Under the pieces are notes generated by a model that saw only the letters and a program-made list of their open reading frames with translations, searched no databases and was not told the origin of the DNA. 64,000 nucleotides of DNA from positions 69,029,210 through 69,093,209 of the forward strand of contig NC_092862.1 of assembly GCF_032062135.1 (NCBI RefSeq), read 5' to 3'. The position numbers and the translations under genes were made by a program. Positions 11,401-22,262 of the stretch are shown in pieces; positions within the stretch are counted from its first letter, which is position 1, and the number at the start of each line of letters is the position of its first letter. The DNA comes from Pyxicephalus adspersus. Its lineage: Eukaryota > Chordata > Amphibia > Anura > Pyxicephalidae.

Positions 11401-14050
11401 GATGTCAAACTGATTCACTGGTTTATAAATAGACCTCATAATGTCCTTTCTGCATCTTTTTTATTCCATTATTAATTTCAATTTGTTAAAGAAGCAGTGT
11501 AACTATAACAAAAAACATGTAACTAACATTTATTTAGCAATAATAAAACATAATGAAACACACATCTAAAGCACTTATAAAGCAGTGATTGTGACATTTA
11601 CCAAACTTCATGGGTGATTATCATTCCCTATAATTTAAATCACATGCACCAGAAAGAATCCTCTGCATTTAATTTTTGGTCAGCGTCCTATTCACTTGGT
11701 TTAATAATATGCATTTTCACTTTGTAAATTAAATGTTCTCTTAGCTTAGTGAATGTGGATAAGCTACTTCTACTAGTTATTTCACTCCTGAAATGTTCAT
11801 TTGTTGAGAATGATAGAACAAATGTCTTCTACTGCTTTGTGTTGTGGGATCTGCATTAAGACCTGCCCTGGTCTGCCATTTATGGACAACATTCACTCAG
11901 TTTACAATTGCATGTCATCTTAGTATGCAAACCATCCTATCACAATTTTAAACTTTGAACATTTAAAATGAGCAATTTTATCCATGATCCTTGCAATTGC
12001 TGTCACCATTGTTCCTTCCTAAAAAAAAAAAAAAAAAAAAAAAAAAGCACAACTTGTGTATTTGCAAGCGTGAATGGAAAATTATATCTCTGTGTAGGAT
12101 AACATGTTTAAAAACACATTTTTATCTCCTTTTGATGTTGGATAAAGTAGGAAAGTGTTAGACATTTCATTGGTATTTGTCCTGCTGACCACTACCATCG
12201 GAAGTGAAAATCAAATAAAATCCAACATTTTACATTTTCACTGGAACAGTAAAACAGCGAAAATTGTCCAAATTGGAACAAATGCTCTGGTAAGTTGTCG
12301 GTACTTTTTGTTGTTTCATGACAAAGTAAGTAGAGAAAAATCTCTTAAACAGTAAAAAATAAGTAATAAAATTGTATTTATTCCCCAATCTGAAACTAAA
12401 AAATGTATATGGCTTTTATTTTATATTAGACTTTCAACAATATTGGTTTATCTTCAATCTGCCTTGAGATGGGTATGACTAGACGATAAAGGAGAAGCAG
12501 GATAAAGTAATACATTTGCTCTTTCCATCTGAAAGCATTTTCAAACTGTTCACTGAAAGAGAGGAGAGCAAGCCAGAGAAACTGAGAGGTTGCATAAATA
12601 ATTACACATATTTTTCAAATCGTATTTATTAATAATTTGAACAAAATGTCATTTAAAAGTACATAAACTAAGATTTTAGATAAATTACATGAACAGAATA
12701 ATTTGGATACCTGACCTATATTTCAGATGTACAGTATGTAAACAATATAATATAAAAGAAGGAATATGATGAAAGGCAGCAAAGGCTGTATTACTTAGTT
12801 GAGTGCGTCCCTTGTTATTTATCCTCGCAATACCTTGCCATGCTGAACTGGTGGAATAATTTGTTTCACACCACATCAGTGTGTATTTCATGTCCCCTTG
12901 CTGTGTCTAGTACAGAGAAAAGACCACGGGGAGCCAACACAATAGATCAAAAAAGAAGATAATTTTAAAAGCTATAGTTTTTAGTTAACTTTTCAGTTAA
13001 CTTTTCTCTTCTAAAAATATTACAGTAACTCTGTATGCAATCTGGAATAACACATTTATTTTTCTGTATTTAATTTATTCACTTTACTTATACATCTGTA
13101 AATCAATATGTACTTGAGATTAAATATAAGTAACTGACATAATTGCTGGCTCTAACTGTGTAAAATATTAACATTACAAAAACTGTAAGCATATTTTGCA
13201 CTGTTCTATGTATAAATCAAGTGATATAAAGCAAATTATAAAATCATTTCACAAGAATACACTGTACTATAGTAAACATACTAATACTGCATTGATTTTT
13301 TTTTTTAATTTAAGTTTATTATACTCATTTTATTTTTATTTGTAAAGAGAGCAGCACTAGATCCTATTCTTGTATGGTGAGGCAATATGGCGGTATATAT
13401 ACATGGCCATGGATAGACTAAAAGACTGATGCAGGGGTAGTAGTTGGGGCAATTGTGGCAACAGTGATGGCAGCTGATTTTATCAGGGAAAAATAGTGAA
13501 AACATTTAGAGCTCCGACTCCACTCCATGAGGGTAAAACTAAATCATAAACAAGTCCTGCACATTTTTTTATTTATTAACCTTGTTTTTTGTTTTCAGAA
13601 GCCAGGAAAATTGCTGTGTTTTTAAACCTGGTACTTGCTATATTTCTGTTATATCTGTTATATTCCATTTCTTGCATTCTAAAGCATTATTACAATAAAA
13701 AAATGCAAAAAAATCTCCATAATGTGATTACAATATACAAAGCAATATGAATGACCTCAGATATGAACAAAGTGCAGAAAAAAAAATATTAAACATTACT
13801 AGTAAAGAACCAGTGTCTGTTTAGGTTTCCTGCCAGTATTCATTAAGTCCAAAAAAGGCAAAAACAGTCTTCCCTTGCAGGGGTGTTTTAACAAAACAAT
13901 TTTCCTTTACATAAAGTAAATAAATAGCCTCCTGTTTAATATTACCCAACTGTCTAGGCAAACTAGTTGTTATTTTGGATATTGCGCAACACTTTTTTGA
14001 GTGATGATGCATGTCATTGCAATATCAAACACTGTTTATTATGTACAGTG
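11400..14050. other. AT-rich sequence, nothing identified
   Basis: No gene or classified repeat seen. It contains a 26-base A run at 12021-12046 with no retroposon body before it. The segment 13350-13500 is slightly GC-richer but has no recognisable content. Confidence 0.5.
12021..12046 (+). repeat. poly(A) run, 26 bases
   Basis: Uninterrupted run of 26 A following CCTTCCT. No upstream LINE or SINE sequence is recognised. Confidence 0.9.
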
Positions 14051-14590
14051 ATGTCACTTGCAGCAGGAGAACAAAGAAATAGCAGCAGCAGCCCGTGCTT
14101 CCTTTTAGCCATGCAGCCTGAGATATCTGCATCTTCTACATGCACTCTGTGCATAGCTAAAGGAGATTTTAGGGGTAGATTAGTTCCTGACTCTATCCTG
14201 CACTGCCATTGGCTGCTGGGTCTTTATAGCCTCTCTGCTCCCAGTCAACAGTGCCTGTTGTAGCGTTAAGCTGGGCTTACTTTTTTCTGGTGTGTGATTT
14301 CCTAAGATTTACTGTTGCTGACCTTGCCTGTTTTTGACCCGGCGAGTGTATGCTGCCGTGACTGACCTTTTGCCTGTGACCCTGATCCCTGTTTTTGCCT
14401 TGCCCCTGTATACTTTGTCTAGGGTACATGTTACCTGTGAGTGACGTAGCTCTGAGTCCTGGACTTGTCTCTGCTGGAATTTTGGTATTGCGTTATCTGT
14501 GGGCTCCTGGTCCTCTGTAAGTCCTTGCCAGACAACTTCCCTTGCACACAGACGTCCTGGGCATTTGGGAAAGCTAAAGCTTTCTTGCAA
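14050..14590 (+). mobile_element. Diverged LTR-like repeat, plus orientation
   Basis: The segment CTGCCATTGGCTGCTGGG, then TATAGCCTCT, then CCTGTTGTAGCGTTA matches, in order, the reverse complement of the solo LTR at 46099-46826. The later CTGGACTTGTCTCTGC and TTATCTGTGGGCTCCTGG match the third copy at 35180-35220. Edges are not sharp and no target-site duplication was found. The TATAGCC word is a possible LTR promoter box. No coding sequence. Confidence 0.6.
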
Positions 14591-16380
14591 AAAAAAAAAC
14601 TCTGCTGGTTTTACCTCAGTAATGAACCCTGAGTAATAAAACTTTTTCCAGTAACAAACACTTAAACACGCATTTTCCCTAATTTACCCTGGCTTTTACT
14701 GACAAAAACACATTCTTTATTCATGAAAGTTTAGGTATGATGAATTTTAAACAGGATACAAATGGTTACCCAAGAATACCCAAATGGCCGTTTTCTCATC
14801 CTATGTTTAAAAATATAAAACATAACAGTGTTCTATCAGATAAAACAAAGGGAACTGTAATCATTTGGCATCTTCAAATAAAGCACACAACATATACAAC
14901 TACCATAGTTATTTAGATTATATATTGTATTGGAAGCACTCTCAATCAATTGGTTTTAGCAAGGGTTTCTCGAGATCTGAAAAATATTTAACAGGTTCCT
15001 TTGGGGTAAAAAGGATGAGAAAGGCTGCTGTAACAATATGAAAGAAAAGAGAAAATACATTATTTTTCCTTTCTTCTTGTAATGAACACCTATGACACTA
15101 ATACATAAATAAAAAGTGTGTTTTAAATTATGTACAGACCCCAAAAATTAACCATACGTTAATGCTTTTAGAGAAAAAAAAGAAAGTCTTTTTTGAAAAT
15201 TATCTAGTAATTCTATGTAATTATAAATACTGGTGCAGACTAAGGAATGAATGATAAAAATGTATCATTATTTTTATTTTAATGTCCTATTGTAATGCAA
15301 TGTAATATATAAAGCCATGTGCAATTTGATGGGTATATCTTAATGATATGTCCTGCACTTTGCAGTAATCACATTAGTTTGAATATTCTGAAAAACTACC
15401 AATAATTACAGCACACGATTAATAATATGGACAGTCTGTGGGTTGAGTCCTTTCTTAGAACAAACACAATTAGATTTACTCAATTTAGGATTAATATGTG
15501 AAAAATTATAGAAATTAGCATCTTAATTTGTGTTCAAATAACATTTAGAATCCAATTGTTACTGTTTTTAAAATGCAATGTATGCTTTACCAGACAAAAA
15601 CTAATAGCTTGTATTCTTCGGTAATCTTTTATATAATTTGTTCTATTCAATTCCTCCCAAAGTGATTTGATATACCATTATACTGTCTAAAAAATAAATA
15701 GCATTACAATTAGGTATTAAAAATTACATAGATAAGAAACCATAAAGACACTTCAATTTGAGCCAACAGGGTATATTCCATTAATGCATCTTTTGTAAAG
15801 AATATTTCTAAACAAAGATGACCAGACAATTTAAATGTTGCTTTGATGACATTATTTTGAGTAATTGCTGTAATTTCTCTTTTTTTGTTTATTTTATGTT
15901 TTTTTAAATGTGTATGTTAAATACACAGCCATAACTTTCACAATAATATTATTATTAACATGTTTTTCATGCCGCTACAACATCATGGACTTCCAAAGTT
16001 GGACCTGTCAGGAATATCAAGGATGCAAAAGTATAACATCTAAATAAATACTTCAATAGACAACCAACAAGAAGAATATAATAAACCTGGCTAATTCCTC
16101 TATGTCTGATGTGTGCCCACATCAACTATCAGTATATTTTACTACTCAGGCAGCTTTAAATGCCACAGTAAGTTTTGGAGAGGTAATTAAATTAAAAAAC
16201 AAAACAAAAATATTGTAAGTGATATTTCATGACTAGTCCCATTCATCTTGTATAATTTCAAGATGCCAGGCAAATGGAACATAATATTTCGCTAATCCCA
16301 TACACAACAGATGTGTTAAAATGATTATATGTACATTTGTAATAGGATAAGAGAAACATGTTGTTATGTATTCAAAAATG
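14590..16380. other. AT-rich sequence, nothing identified
   Basis: No exon, RNA gene or repeat family recognised; very AT-rich with short frames only. Confidence 0.5.
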
Positions 16381-16399
16381 ATGGCTGGGATCTGAATCT

Positions 16400-16692
16400 T
16401 CCTCTCCTGTTTTGGGAGGATGGCGGCAGTCAAAATGAATATCGTCCCTAGGCTGCTATACCTTTTCTGCACATTACCCATAGTGGTTCCCAAAATAGTG
16501 TTGCGCAATATCCAAAACAAACTGCTCAAATTTATTTGGGGCAACAAACAACACAGGATCAACACCTCTACAATCTATACACCCAAAATCATTGGGGAGC
16601 CTTGGGGTCCCCAATACCTTTTTATGCTACCATGCAGCACAAATTGCCTCTTTAGGCCAGAGCACAATGCCAGACTGCTCCTGCCCCTATAA
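16400..16692 (+). pseudogene. L1 ORF2 remnant, post-RT region
   Basis: A partly open frame with KMNIVPRLLYLFCTLPIVVP followed by LLKFIWGNKQHRI and TIYTPKIIGEPWGPQYL. In intact L1 ORF2 this lies C-terminal to the YADD active site and is part of the thumb/connection region. Expected Gly-Gly-(Leu/Met)-Gly after the PK motif is damaged here (GEPWG). No catalytic residue lies in this piece, so nothing can be said about activity beyond the truncation itself. Confidence 0.8.
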
Positions 16693-17203
16693 TCAAATAG
16701 GGATGCTTATGTACATCCCTGCCAATAATCAGCATGCAATCTTATGCCCAACACCACCATAAGTACTGGCAGTTTGGAATGTTCAAAAAAGGAACCATAA
16801 TCTCTATTTCGCTCACACTCCATTACCACCCTTTTGGAACAATCCCTCCCTGGCTGTGACAGATTGCAATGTGATTGGTGGATATTTAAGAGCTTTTTGC
16901 ACATAGGTGATTTCTTAGATGGTAGAGATATTGTAAGCGTGTCAAATTTACAAATTTCTCCCTACCTCTAACTGAAATGTTTATATACCTTCAACTAAGA
17001 TCATTTACACAATCTAAAATTAAGGGTGTGACTCATCAGTTCCAGAACACTGCCTTTATAAGGTCATGCTGTTCTATTTCTGAGGCTAAAGGTAGAATTC
17101 CAGCAGTGTATTTAGCCTTTTTAAAACCCCTCAAAAAGATTTTTTATATGATTCAGTAGGGGACAGATCTTGTGGAATGAGAGGCTAAGAAATGGCAAGA
17201 CAT

Positions 17204-17428
17204 TGGATCTGATTAAATAAAGCTTTTCAAGGTTAGAGAGGATACACTTATATCAGTGAAGCTGAGTGATCCAGCACACCTGGAATGGGTCTGGACCAGG
17301 ATTGAAAACATTTGTTAACAAATAGTAAATGACTTTGAAGAAATCAATTCCAGTTTTGCTGGATCACCCAGCTTCACCGATGAAAGTATATTCTTTCCAT
17401 CCTTGGAGAGCTTTAATAAATCAGACCA
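17204..17428. mobile_element. Palindromic MITE, copy 1 (nested in L1)
   Basis: Imperfect long inverted repeat: the left arm contains GTGAAGCTGAGTGATCCAGCA and CTGGAATGG, the right arm ATCAATTCCAG, GCTGGATCACCCAGCTTCAC and CCTTGGAGAGCTTTAATAAA. Arms fold on each other around a centre near 17310. Related copies lie at 43213, 48810 and 58098. It interrupts the L1 ORF2 remnant, so it inserted later than that L1. Confidence 0.85.
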
Positions 17429-18172
17429 ATTGAGTGCTTCTTTTCTTTATTATCCTCCAACACCTCATTATTAGAAGCAGAATACTAATGTGCTGGCATA
17501 CAGTGCCTATTTGGCTTCACAAATTAAATTCAAAATAAACATCTCTCATTTTTCCTATAGGGGTTGTGGCCAAATGAGCACCTTTCTGAATACTTGGTGG
17601 TACTGCTCTCATGTTTAAAGAATCTGGATAGGAATTCATAATCAAATCAGTCATGCAAATACCTACCAAAGAGAGTGCACTTTTCTCAAAACTGGTCAGG
17701 ACCTAGGTGGTTTCCCAATAATTTATATATTTTTCTAGCCTCTTGTATACCAATAGCTTTTTATCGGAAGGAAAACAACATACCCCTAGACTTCACCAAA
17801 AACAAACTGGATCATGACATATTACCTCGCACTTGACAAACTGTCAGTTTTTATAACTTGGGACCCTTGGATCTCCTTGAATACTGATTGTATTCCATTG
17901 GAGAAACCTCCTATCCCCTTTCCCCCTCCCACCCCAACAAATTGTTTAGAATTTGGTATTGTACTTTTTAAATAATTTTGTAATGGGTACATGCATAAAT
18001 CTTTTGTTTTAACATGGTATGCTTTCCTATATTCTCCCTCCCCCCTTCATATTTTGTTTCTATTGTAACTGCTTATTATGTTGATCCCTTATGTGTTTTT
18101 TCCCCCTTATAACCCTACCTTTTGTTGTAAATCCCCATATAAACCAAATAAAAATCTTTGAAATTAAAAAAA

Positions 18173-18229
18173 TACAACAATTTTACCTGTCAATAAATGG
18201 CGGCAGGACTTTATTGGTTTTATTATCTT
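18173..18229 (-). repeat. Ngaro 3' direct repeat, outer copy
   Basis: TACAACAATTTT, then CAATAAATGGC, then TTTATTGGTTTTATTATCTT. It matches the inner copy at 18736-18791 in the same orientation at roughly 80 percent by eye. In Ngaro elements split direct repeats at the 3' end lie as B1-A2-B2; this would be B2. Confidence 0.65.
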
Positions 18230-18735
18230 GGCTTATTATCAAGAAAATTCATTACATTTCAATAAATAATATTTATTGAATATTATTCAACAAAAAAACA
18301 TCCCAAATTAGTCCCCCCCAATAAGGGGTGACAAACCACATAAGTATGCCAGGGACATTAAAACAGTAGAATGGGAGACAGGGTTTGGAGCTTTTTTCAG
18401 TCCTGTCAGGTGAACATTGAAGCACTGACGCTGAACCTCCTTATATTACTTATAGAAGCTTCCAGAAGTCCACCACAGTTTCACACCAGAACATAGCGAA
18501 AGGTAAAAACATTGCATTGGAAATATTTGTATAAATAATCAGTAAAAAAGAGGTGAGAAAGAAGGGAGGAATAGGGGAAACTGGGAGAACATCGCAAGCC
18601 CATGTCAGTGGGCACAAATAAATTGTTAGCACACTTTTTCATGGGATTGCAGACGTTACTCCCCCAACCCAACAACTCAATAAATAAATATAATATATAT
18701 ATAAATATATTTTTATACAAATATAATAAAGAAAC
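18230..18735 (-). other. Presumed A2 segment between the two 3' repeats
   Basis: Non-coding sequence between the two direct repeats, about 500 bases. The open frames here (up to 119 codons) have no family features. In a complete Ngaro it should match the 5' terminal repeat, but no such match is visible beyond 22140, so the 5' end is absent. A near-palindrome TCAATAAATAATATTTATTGA is at 18258-18278. Confidence 0.45.
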
Positions 18736-18791
18736 TACAACAATTTTTACTAGCAATAAATGGCCATGGCAATTTATTGGTTTTAATATCT
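18736..18791 (-). repeat. Ngaro 3' direct repeat, inner copy
   Basis: TACAACAATTTTTAC, CAATAAATGGC and TTTATTGGTTTTAATATCTT match the outer copy 563 bases away in the same orientation. It lies just downstream of the hydrolase end, as expected of B1. Confidence 0.65.
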
Positions 18792-18849
18792 TAATAGTCC
18801 CCCACCAGCTGGATGTGTGAAGCATTAGGCCCAGGCCCACCCAAAACCA

Positions 18850-19440
18850 CGGTCATTTTAATCATAGAATTAAGTCCTGCCTAAAGAATATCCAACCTGA
18901 TATTTGATAAATGATTCCCATATTGTCAATATAAACCTGACAAGCCGCCTTCTAGTTCTAAATGTCTAAATGAAAACCCCCCAATTAGTGTCATAAAATT
19001 TTGTATCCTTCTAATTTTATCATAAAGTTTAAATTCAGGAGTAGCAAGCCAATGAAGAAGGGAAACAATTTCAGAAAATACAATTATGGCAGCAGGAAAA
19101 AGCATTTTTATGCGATTAAAATCCCTCTTTACTTGAAAAAGTAAATCCAAAGTTTTACCTTTAGCAATATCATTTCCCCCAAGGTGAATAATAAGGACAT
19201 CAGGCAGAGGCCAAACGTTCAATAACCTAGATAATAAAACATATACATTTTCCCACTTCAGACCTATAATTTCTTTCTGAAATACTCAGAACTTGGAATG
19301 TATCTATATCCAAGTTCTCGGAGTAACAGCAATTTGCAGCCCTTTTTCTCGCCCAGTAAATATATGAATGACCAATGATCCATATAAATTTTTACAGACC
19401 TAAAATAAATGGACAAGTTAGCAAGTATGTATTGATTATA
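18850..19440 (-). pseudogene. SGNH-type hydrolase domain of the Ngaro element
   Basis: The minus strand gives WSFIYLLGEKKGC just after the recombinase (block I region, Ser kept), PDVLIIHLGGND (block with Gly and Asn-Asp), FPAAIIVFSEIV, and at about 18890 YGNHLSNIRLDIL, the block-V region with the catalytic His; the residue where the partner Asp is expected is Tyr. A stop precedes this last block, and the first block is in a different frame from the second. SGNH hydrolases cleave esters, and vertebrate Ngaro elements are known to carry one downstream of the recombinase; its job in the cycle is not established. Decayed copy; the missing Asp alone would impair catalysis. Confidence 0.75.
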
Positions 19441-20309
19441 CCTACCTGATTCCCAACTCCCAAATTTTTTAATTATACAATTGGCCAAACCCAACCTAGC
19501 TGCTTCTTTTGCTGCTCGAATACAAAATGAAAGGGACGACAAATTATATTGGCTAAGACTGAATTTTTCCAAACATTTCCGCAAAACAAAATTAAATTGG
19601 AATTTTATTAAAGGAGGGCCATCTGTATGAACTAAAAAGGTCCTGAATCTTTTGACCTAAACCTTAAATAAGCCTTAACAACTGACAGAGGACAAATAAA
19701 TGCATCCCCACATGTATTATAAGTAACTCATTTACCTGATCCTAACTCATCTGTTTTGGATTTAGAAATCAGAATATTTAAAACAGAATCAGCCAAGACC
19801 ACATGCCCAACCATTAAACCAGACTCACCTTTCCTGTTACCTGGCACAAGTTCAGAGATTCGTAACGCAGCAAAAAAGTCTAGAATAAAGGCAGTTTTTA
19901 AAAGAAAAGCTTCAAATTCAGAGTAACAAACTAAAACAGAGCTCATGGAAAGCTTTTTTGAACAGCTCAATAGAAATGGGCCTTCGAGTATCTGGGCAGA
20001 AGGTGTATTTCTTATATCCTTTTAAAGCTTGTTTAACAGAAAAATAACTGAAGCATGGCGGAAAATTAAGTAATTTAAAGAAAAACGAAATACCCGCCAA
20101 GGTTTTATATAAAAACTTAAGTTGCATTAAATAACAAAGGCCAAAACAGATTGTTCAGACACAGTACCCTGAGAAAAACCTACATCTTTATCAAAACAAA
20201 TCCACTTTTCCCATGCAGCCAAATAATTGACCCATATACTAGCTGCCACTGAATTTCTAATACCATTAACAGCTAACTTTAAATCAACTTCGACAAGTGA
20301 TCCGGACAT
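19440..20309 (-). pseudogene. Ngaro tyrosine recombinase, broken
   Basis: Three adjoining minus-strand frames. The first (20309-20127) reads GIRNSVAASIWVNYLAAWEKW, a core-binding helix pair. The second (20127-19918) has VKQALKGYKK and RRPISIELFKKAF. The third (19970-19728) has DFFAALRISELVPG, with the first catalytic Arg in LRISEL. The C-terminal part lies at 19584-19440: the HxxR block reads SSLSFCIRAAKEAARLGL, so the catalytic His and second Arg are replaced by Leu and Cys (the latter a CGT to TGT type change). GSWESGRYNQYI keeps the nucleophile Tyr. The enzyme would insert the circular cDNA into DNA; this copy cannot, given the lost residues and frameshifts. Confidence 0.85.
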
Positions 20310-20462
20310 TGAAAACTGTCCTGATCTGCTTCCTGTAACAATTCTCCGAATCGCCTCATCTGCAAACGAGATAGAGAGTCTGCAATGTCATTAGATTTTC
20401 CAGGAATATACCTTGCTTTTATCCATATGTTAAAACGTAGACATAGCAACACAATAGCTTAA

Positions 20463-20816
20463 TTACCGAATGAGATTTTGAGGACAGGCAATTGACCAAA
20501 CACCCTTATAATCTGAGTTGAATAAAATGCATCTATGGGATAAAATTGCCCCCCAAATTTCTAATGCCACTATCACTGTTAAACAATTCGCTATAAACAA
20601 TATCACTATAAACAATTCCAATAATACTATATACTTTGTAGCTCCACTATGAATCCAAGAATGAGGCCAACTACCACAACACCAGCTATTGACTAGCGCT
20701 GCTGCAAACCCTTTTGAACCAGCTGCATCAGAAAATAATTGTATATCATCTGCCAATAAAAACTCATCCTGCCGGAATGACTTACCATTATAAGACAAAA
20801 AAGGACATCCAAACAA
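20463..20816 (-). pseudogene. Ngaro RNase H domain
   Basis: The frame begins in the RT-RNase H connection and shows LFSDAAGSKGFAAAL (first catalytic Asp), LLELFIVILFIANCL (Glu) and HRCILFNSDYKGVWSI (Asp). The usual Asn after the last Asp (S-D-N) is Tyr. Trp and Gly in CCGSWPHSW fit the DIRS-type version. Its role is to remove RNA from the RNA-DNA hybrid. The frame stays open for 117 codons, better preserved than neighbouring domains. Confidence 0.8.
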
Positions 20817-21620
20817 GTAGATCCTCTTTTAAAACCATAGTAAGTCTAATATGCGAAAATTGAGATTTTAAACCTGCAGTAGCCAAATGCAAGCACCTAG
20901 AAAAAATATGACCAACTGGCAAAATCCTAGCTGCAAATGCTAATAGACCCAGAAGAGACTGTAACTCCTTCAATAACACCTTCTTTCTTCTCAAGAAAAC
21001 TGAAATAAACCCAATGACCTTCTCAATTTTTTCATCAGGAAACTCCCTGGTGGATGTATTAACACTGATGCCTAAAAAAATCGAGGGAAGTAGTAGAGTA
21101 AATAGTTTTTTCAGAAGCTAACATAACCCCTAAAAAATTGCATATGCCACATATATGCATATGCAAATTGGCACAACCTGATGAATTTGCAGGCCCAAAA
21201 AAACAGAAAATCATCGAGATAGTGAACCACACTATCCCTACCCGATTCAAAAATGAAAACCCACGCCAAAAAGCTAGAAAATGTTTCAAAATATGAGCAT
21301 GACAATGAACAAACCATCGGGAGGCACATGTCATAAAAGTAACAGCCATCAAAATAAAAACCTAATAAACTATAACATTCAGGGGCTATGGGAAGTAGCC
21401 TAAAATAAGACTTATTACCCACTTTAGCTAACAAAGCATATTGACAATACATTATGAATTTTGCTAACGCATATTCAAAGGATGTATATGAAACTGAAAA
21501 GAGGCATCATTCCCATCATTCAGTGACTCACCTTTCAGGAATGATAAATTATGAATGAGTCTAAAAGAATTAGACTCCTTTTTTGGCACTATACTAAGTG
21601 GAGAAACTCAAAATCCCTAA
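20788..21620 (-). pseudogene. Ngaro reverse transcriptase, frameshifted and active-site damaged
   Basis: At 21600-21500 a minus-strand frame gives VPKKESNSFRLIHNLS, the fingers motif. A shift then leads into 21452-21215 with ALLAKVGNKSYFRLLPI, GFYFDGCYFYDMCLPM and HYLDDFLFF. The YLDD box is intact, but motif A, where Asp should follow AKV, has Gly. Another shift after FLFF leads to FLGVMLASEKTIYSTTSLDFF (21126-21064) and then the connection LLKELQSLLGLLAFAARILP (20973-20914). At least two frameshifts and one lost catalytic Asp make it inactive. It would have copied the element RNA to cDNA. Confidence 0.9.
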
Positions 21621-21854
21621 AAGGAGGGAGTGGGAAAGGACCCGCCACCCTTCAGCAAAACATTTTTCTCTCACAATTTGTTTGTGTTGACACAGATTTC
21701 AGGTTATCCACTATAGTGCAACCCGAGCCACAAAAAACTGGCAGTTTGAAACTATATTTAAAACCAACACACAACATTTAAGCCCTCACCCCTGTGTAGG
21801 TAGCGATGCAACCACCATTGCATTTTTCACTGGGGTGTGAACTTTTGGGAAAGA

Positions 21855-22128
21855 ATTCCTTTTGAAAAACAGGGTTATTGTTTACCCTTTTAAAACATCT
21901 AATTATAGGATGAGCCCCAGAACAAAGCGTACACTCATGTCTTTACTGACAAGAATTGAGCCATCTGCATTGACTTACATTGAATGCAAAGCAAATTCCT
22001 TTCTTGGTAGAACGAAGTGTAGGCATAGAGATAGGTTGCCTAAAAGGAGCTGATTTCTGAGGCAAAATTAAGTTCAGCCACAATCCAACATCCTTCATAC
22101 CCCAACGAAGGTTAAGATAGATTGACAA
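21855..22128 (-). pseudogene. C-terminal gag fragment with Cys/His cluster, Ngaro
   Basis: The frame reads KDVGLWLNLILPQKSAP, then GICFAFNVSQCRWLNSC, then an in-frame TAA, then RHECTLCSGAHPIIRC. The Cys-Cys-Cys-His-Cys-Cys-His-Cys spacing is the putative zinc-binding end of gag in DIRS-order elements, which packages element RNA. The stop falls inside the cluster. Everything upstream (most of gag) is missing past about 22140, where an AT-rich simple repeat begins. Confidence 0.75.
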
Positions 22129-22154
22129 CTTTTGTGGAAATGACTCATCATAAT

Positions 22155-22262
22155 AAAAGCAAATACTATATTTATATGTATTTATATATTTACCATAAAT
22201 ATCTATATATGTATTTATATCTATATATGTATTTATATATTATATGTATTTAAATCTATAGA
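22155..22262 (+). repeat. AT-rich minisatellite (ATCTATATATGTATTTAT-like)
   Basis: An 18-base unit ATATCTATATATGTATTT recurs back to back at about 22198-22233, with more worn versions on both sides. It abuts the truncated 5' side of the Ngaro element. Confidence 0.7.

Larger units (their letters stand above)
16380..18170 (+). mobile_element. L1/Tx1-type LINE, 5'-truncated 3' end
   Basis: Plus-strand codons at 16410-16560 read AAVKMNIVPRLLYLF and IQNKLLKFIWGNK, the conserved region of L1 ORF2 just after the reverse transcriptase. At about 17555-17615 the frame gives YRGCGQMSTFLNTWWYC, the ORF2 C-terminal cysteine block (C-x3-C with the later WW-x-C). A short 3' UTR ends in AATAAAAATC and an A-rich tail near 18170. 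The frame is broken by stops and by a MITE at 17204-17428. The 5' part of the element (ORF1, endonuclease, most of RT) is absent, the usual result of incomplete reverse transcription. Confidence 0.85.
18173..22140 (-). mobile_element. Ngaro-type tyrosine-recombinase retrotransposon, 5'-truncated, inactive
   Basis: Reading the minus strand from 22140 downward gives, in order, the C-terminal part of gag, reverse transcriptase, RNase H, tyrosine recombinase and an SGNH hydrolase, then direct repeats at the 3' end. That order, plus a hydrolase after the recombinase, fits vertebrate Ngaro elements of the DIRS order, which integrate through a tyrosine recombinase in place of a DDE integrase and encode no aspartic protease. 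Most of gag and the 5' repeat are missing. Several frameshifts, stops and losses of catalytic residues show that the copy is dead. Total length is about 4 kb. Confidence 0.85.

Noticed and set aside
18481..18840. 119-codon minus-strand frame
   Set aside because: Lies in the non-coding repeat region of the Ngaro element; hydrophobic low-complexity peptide.
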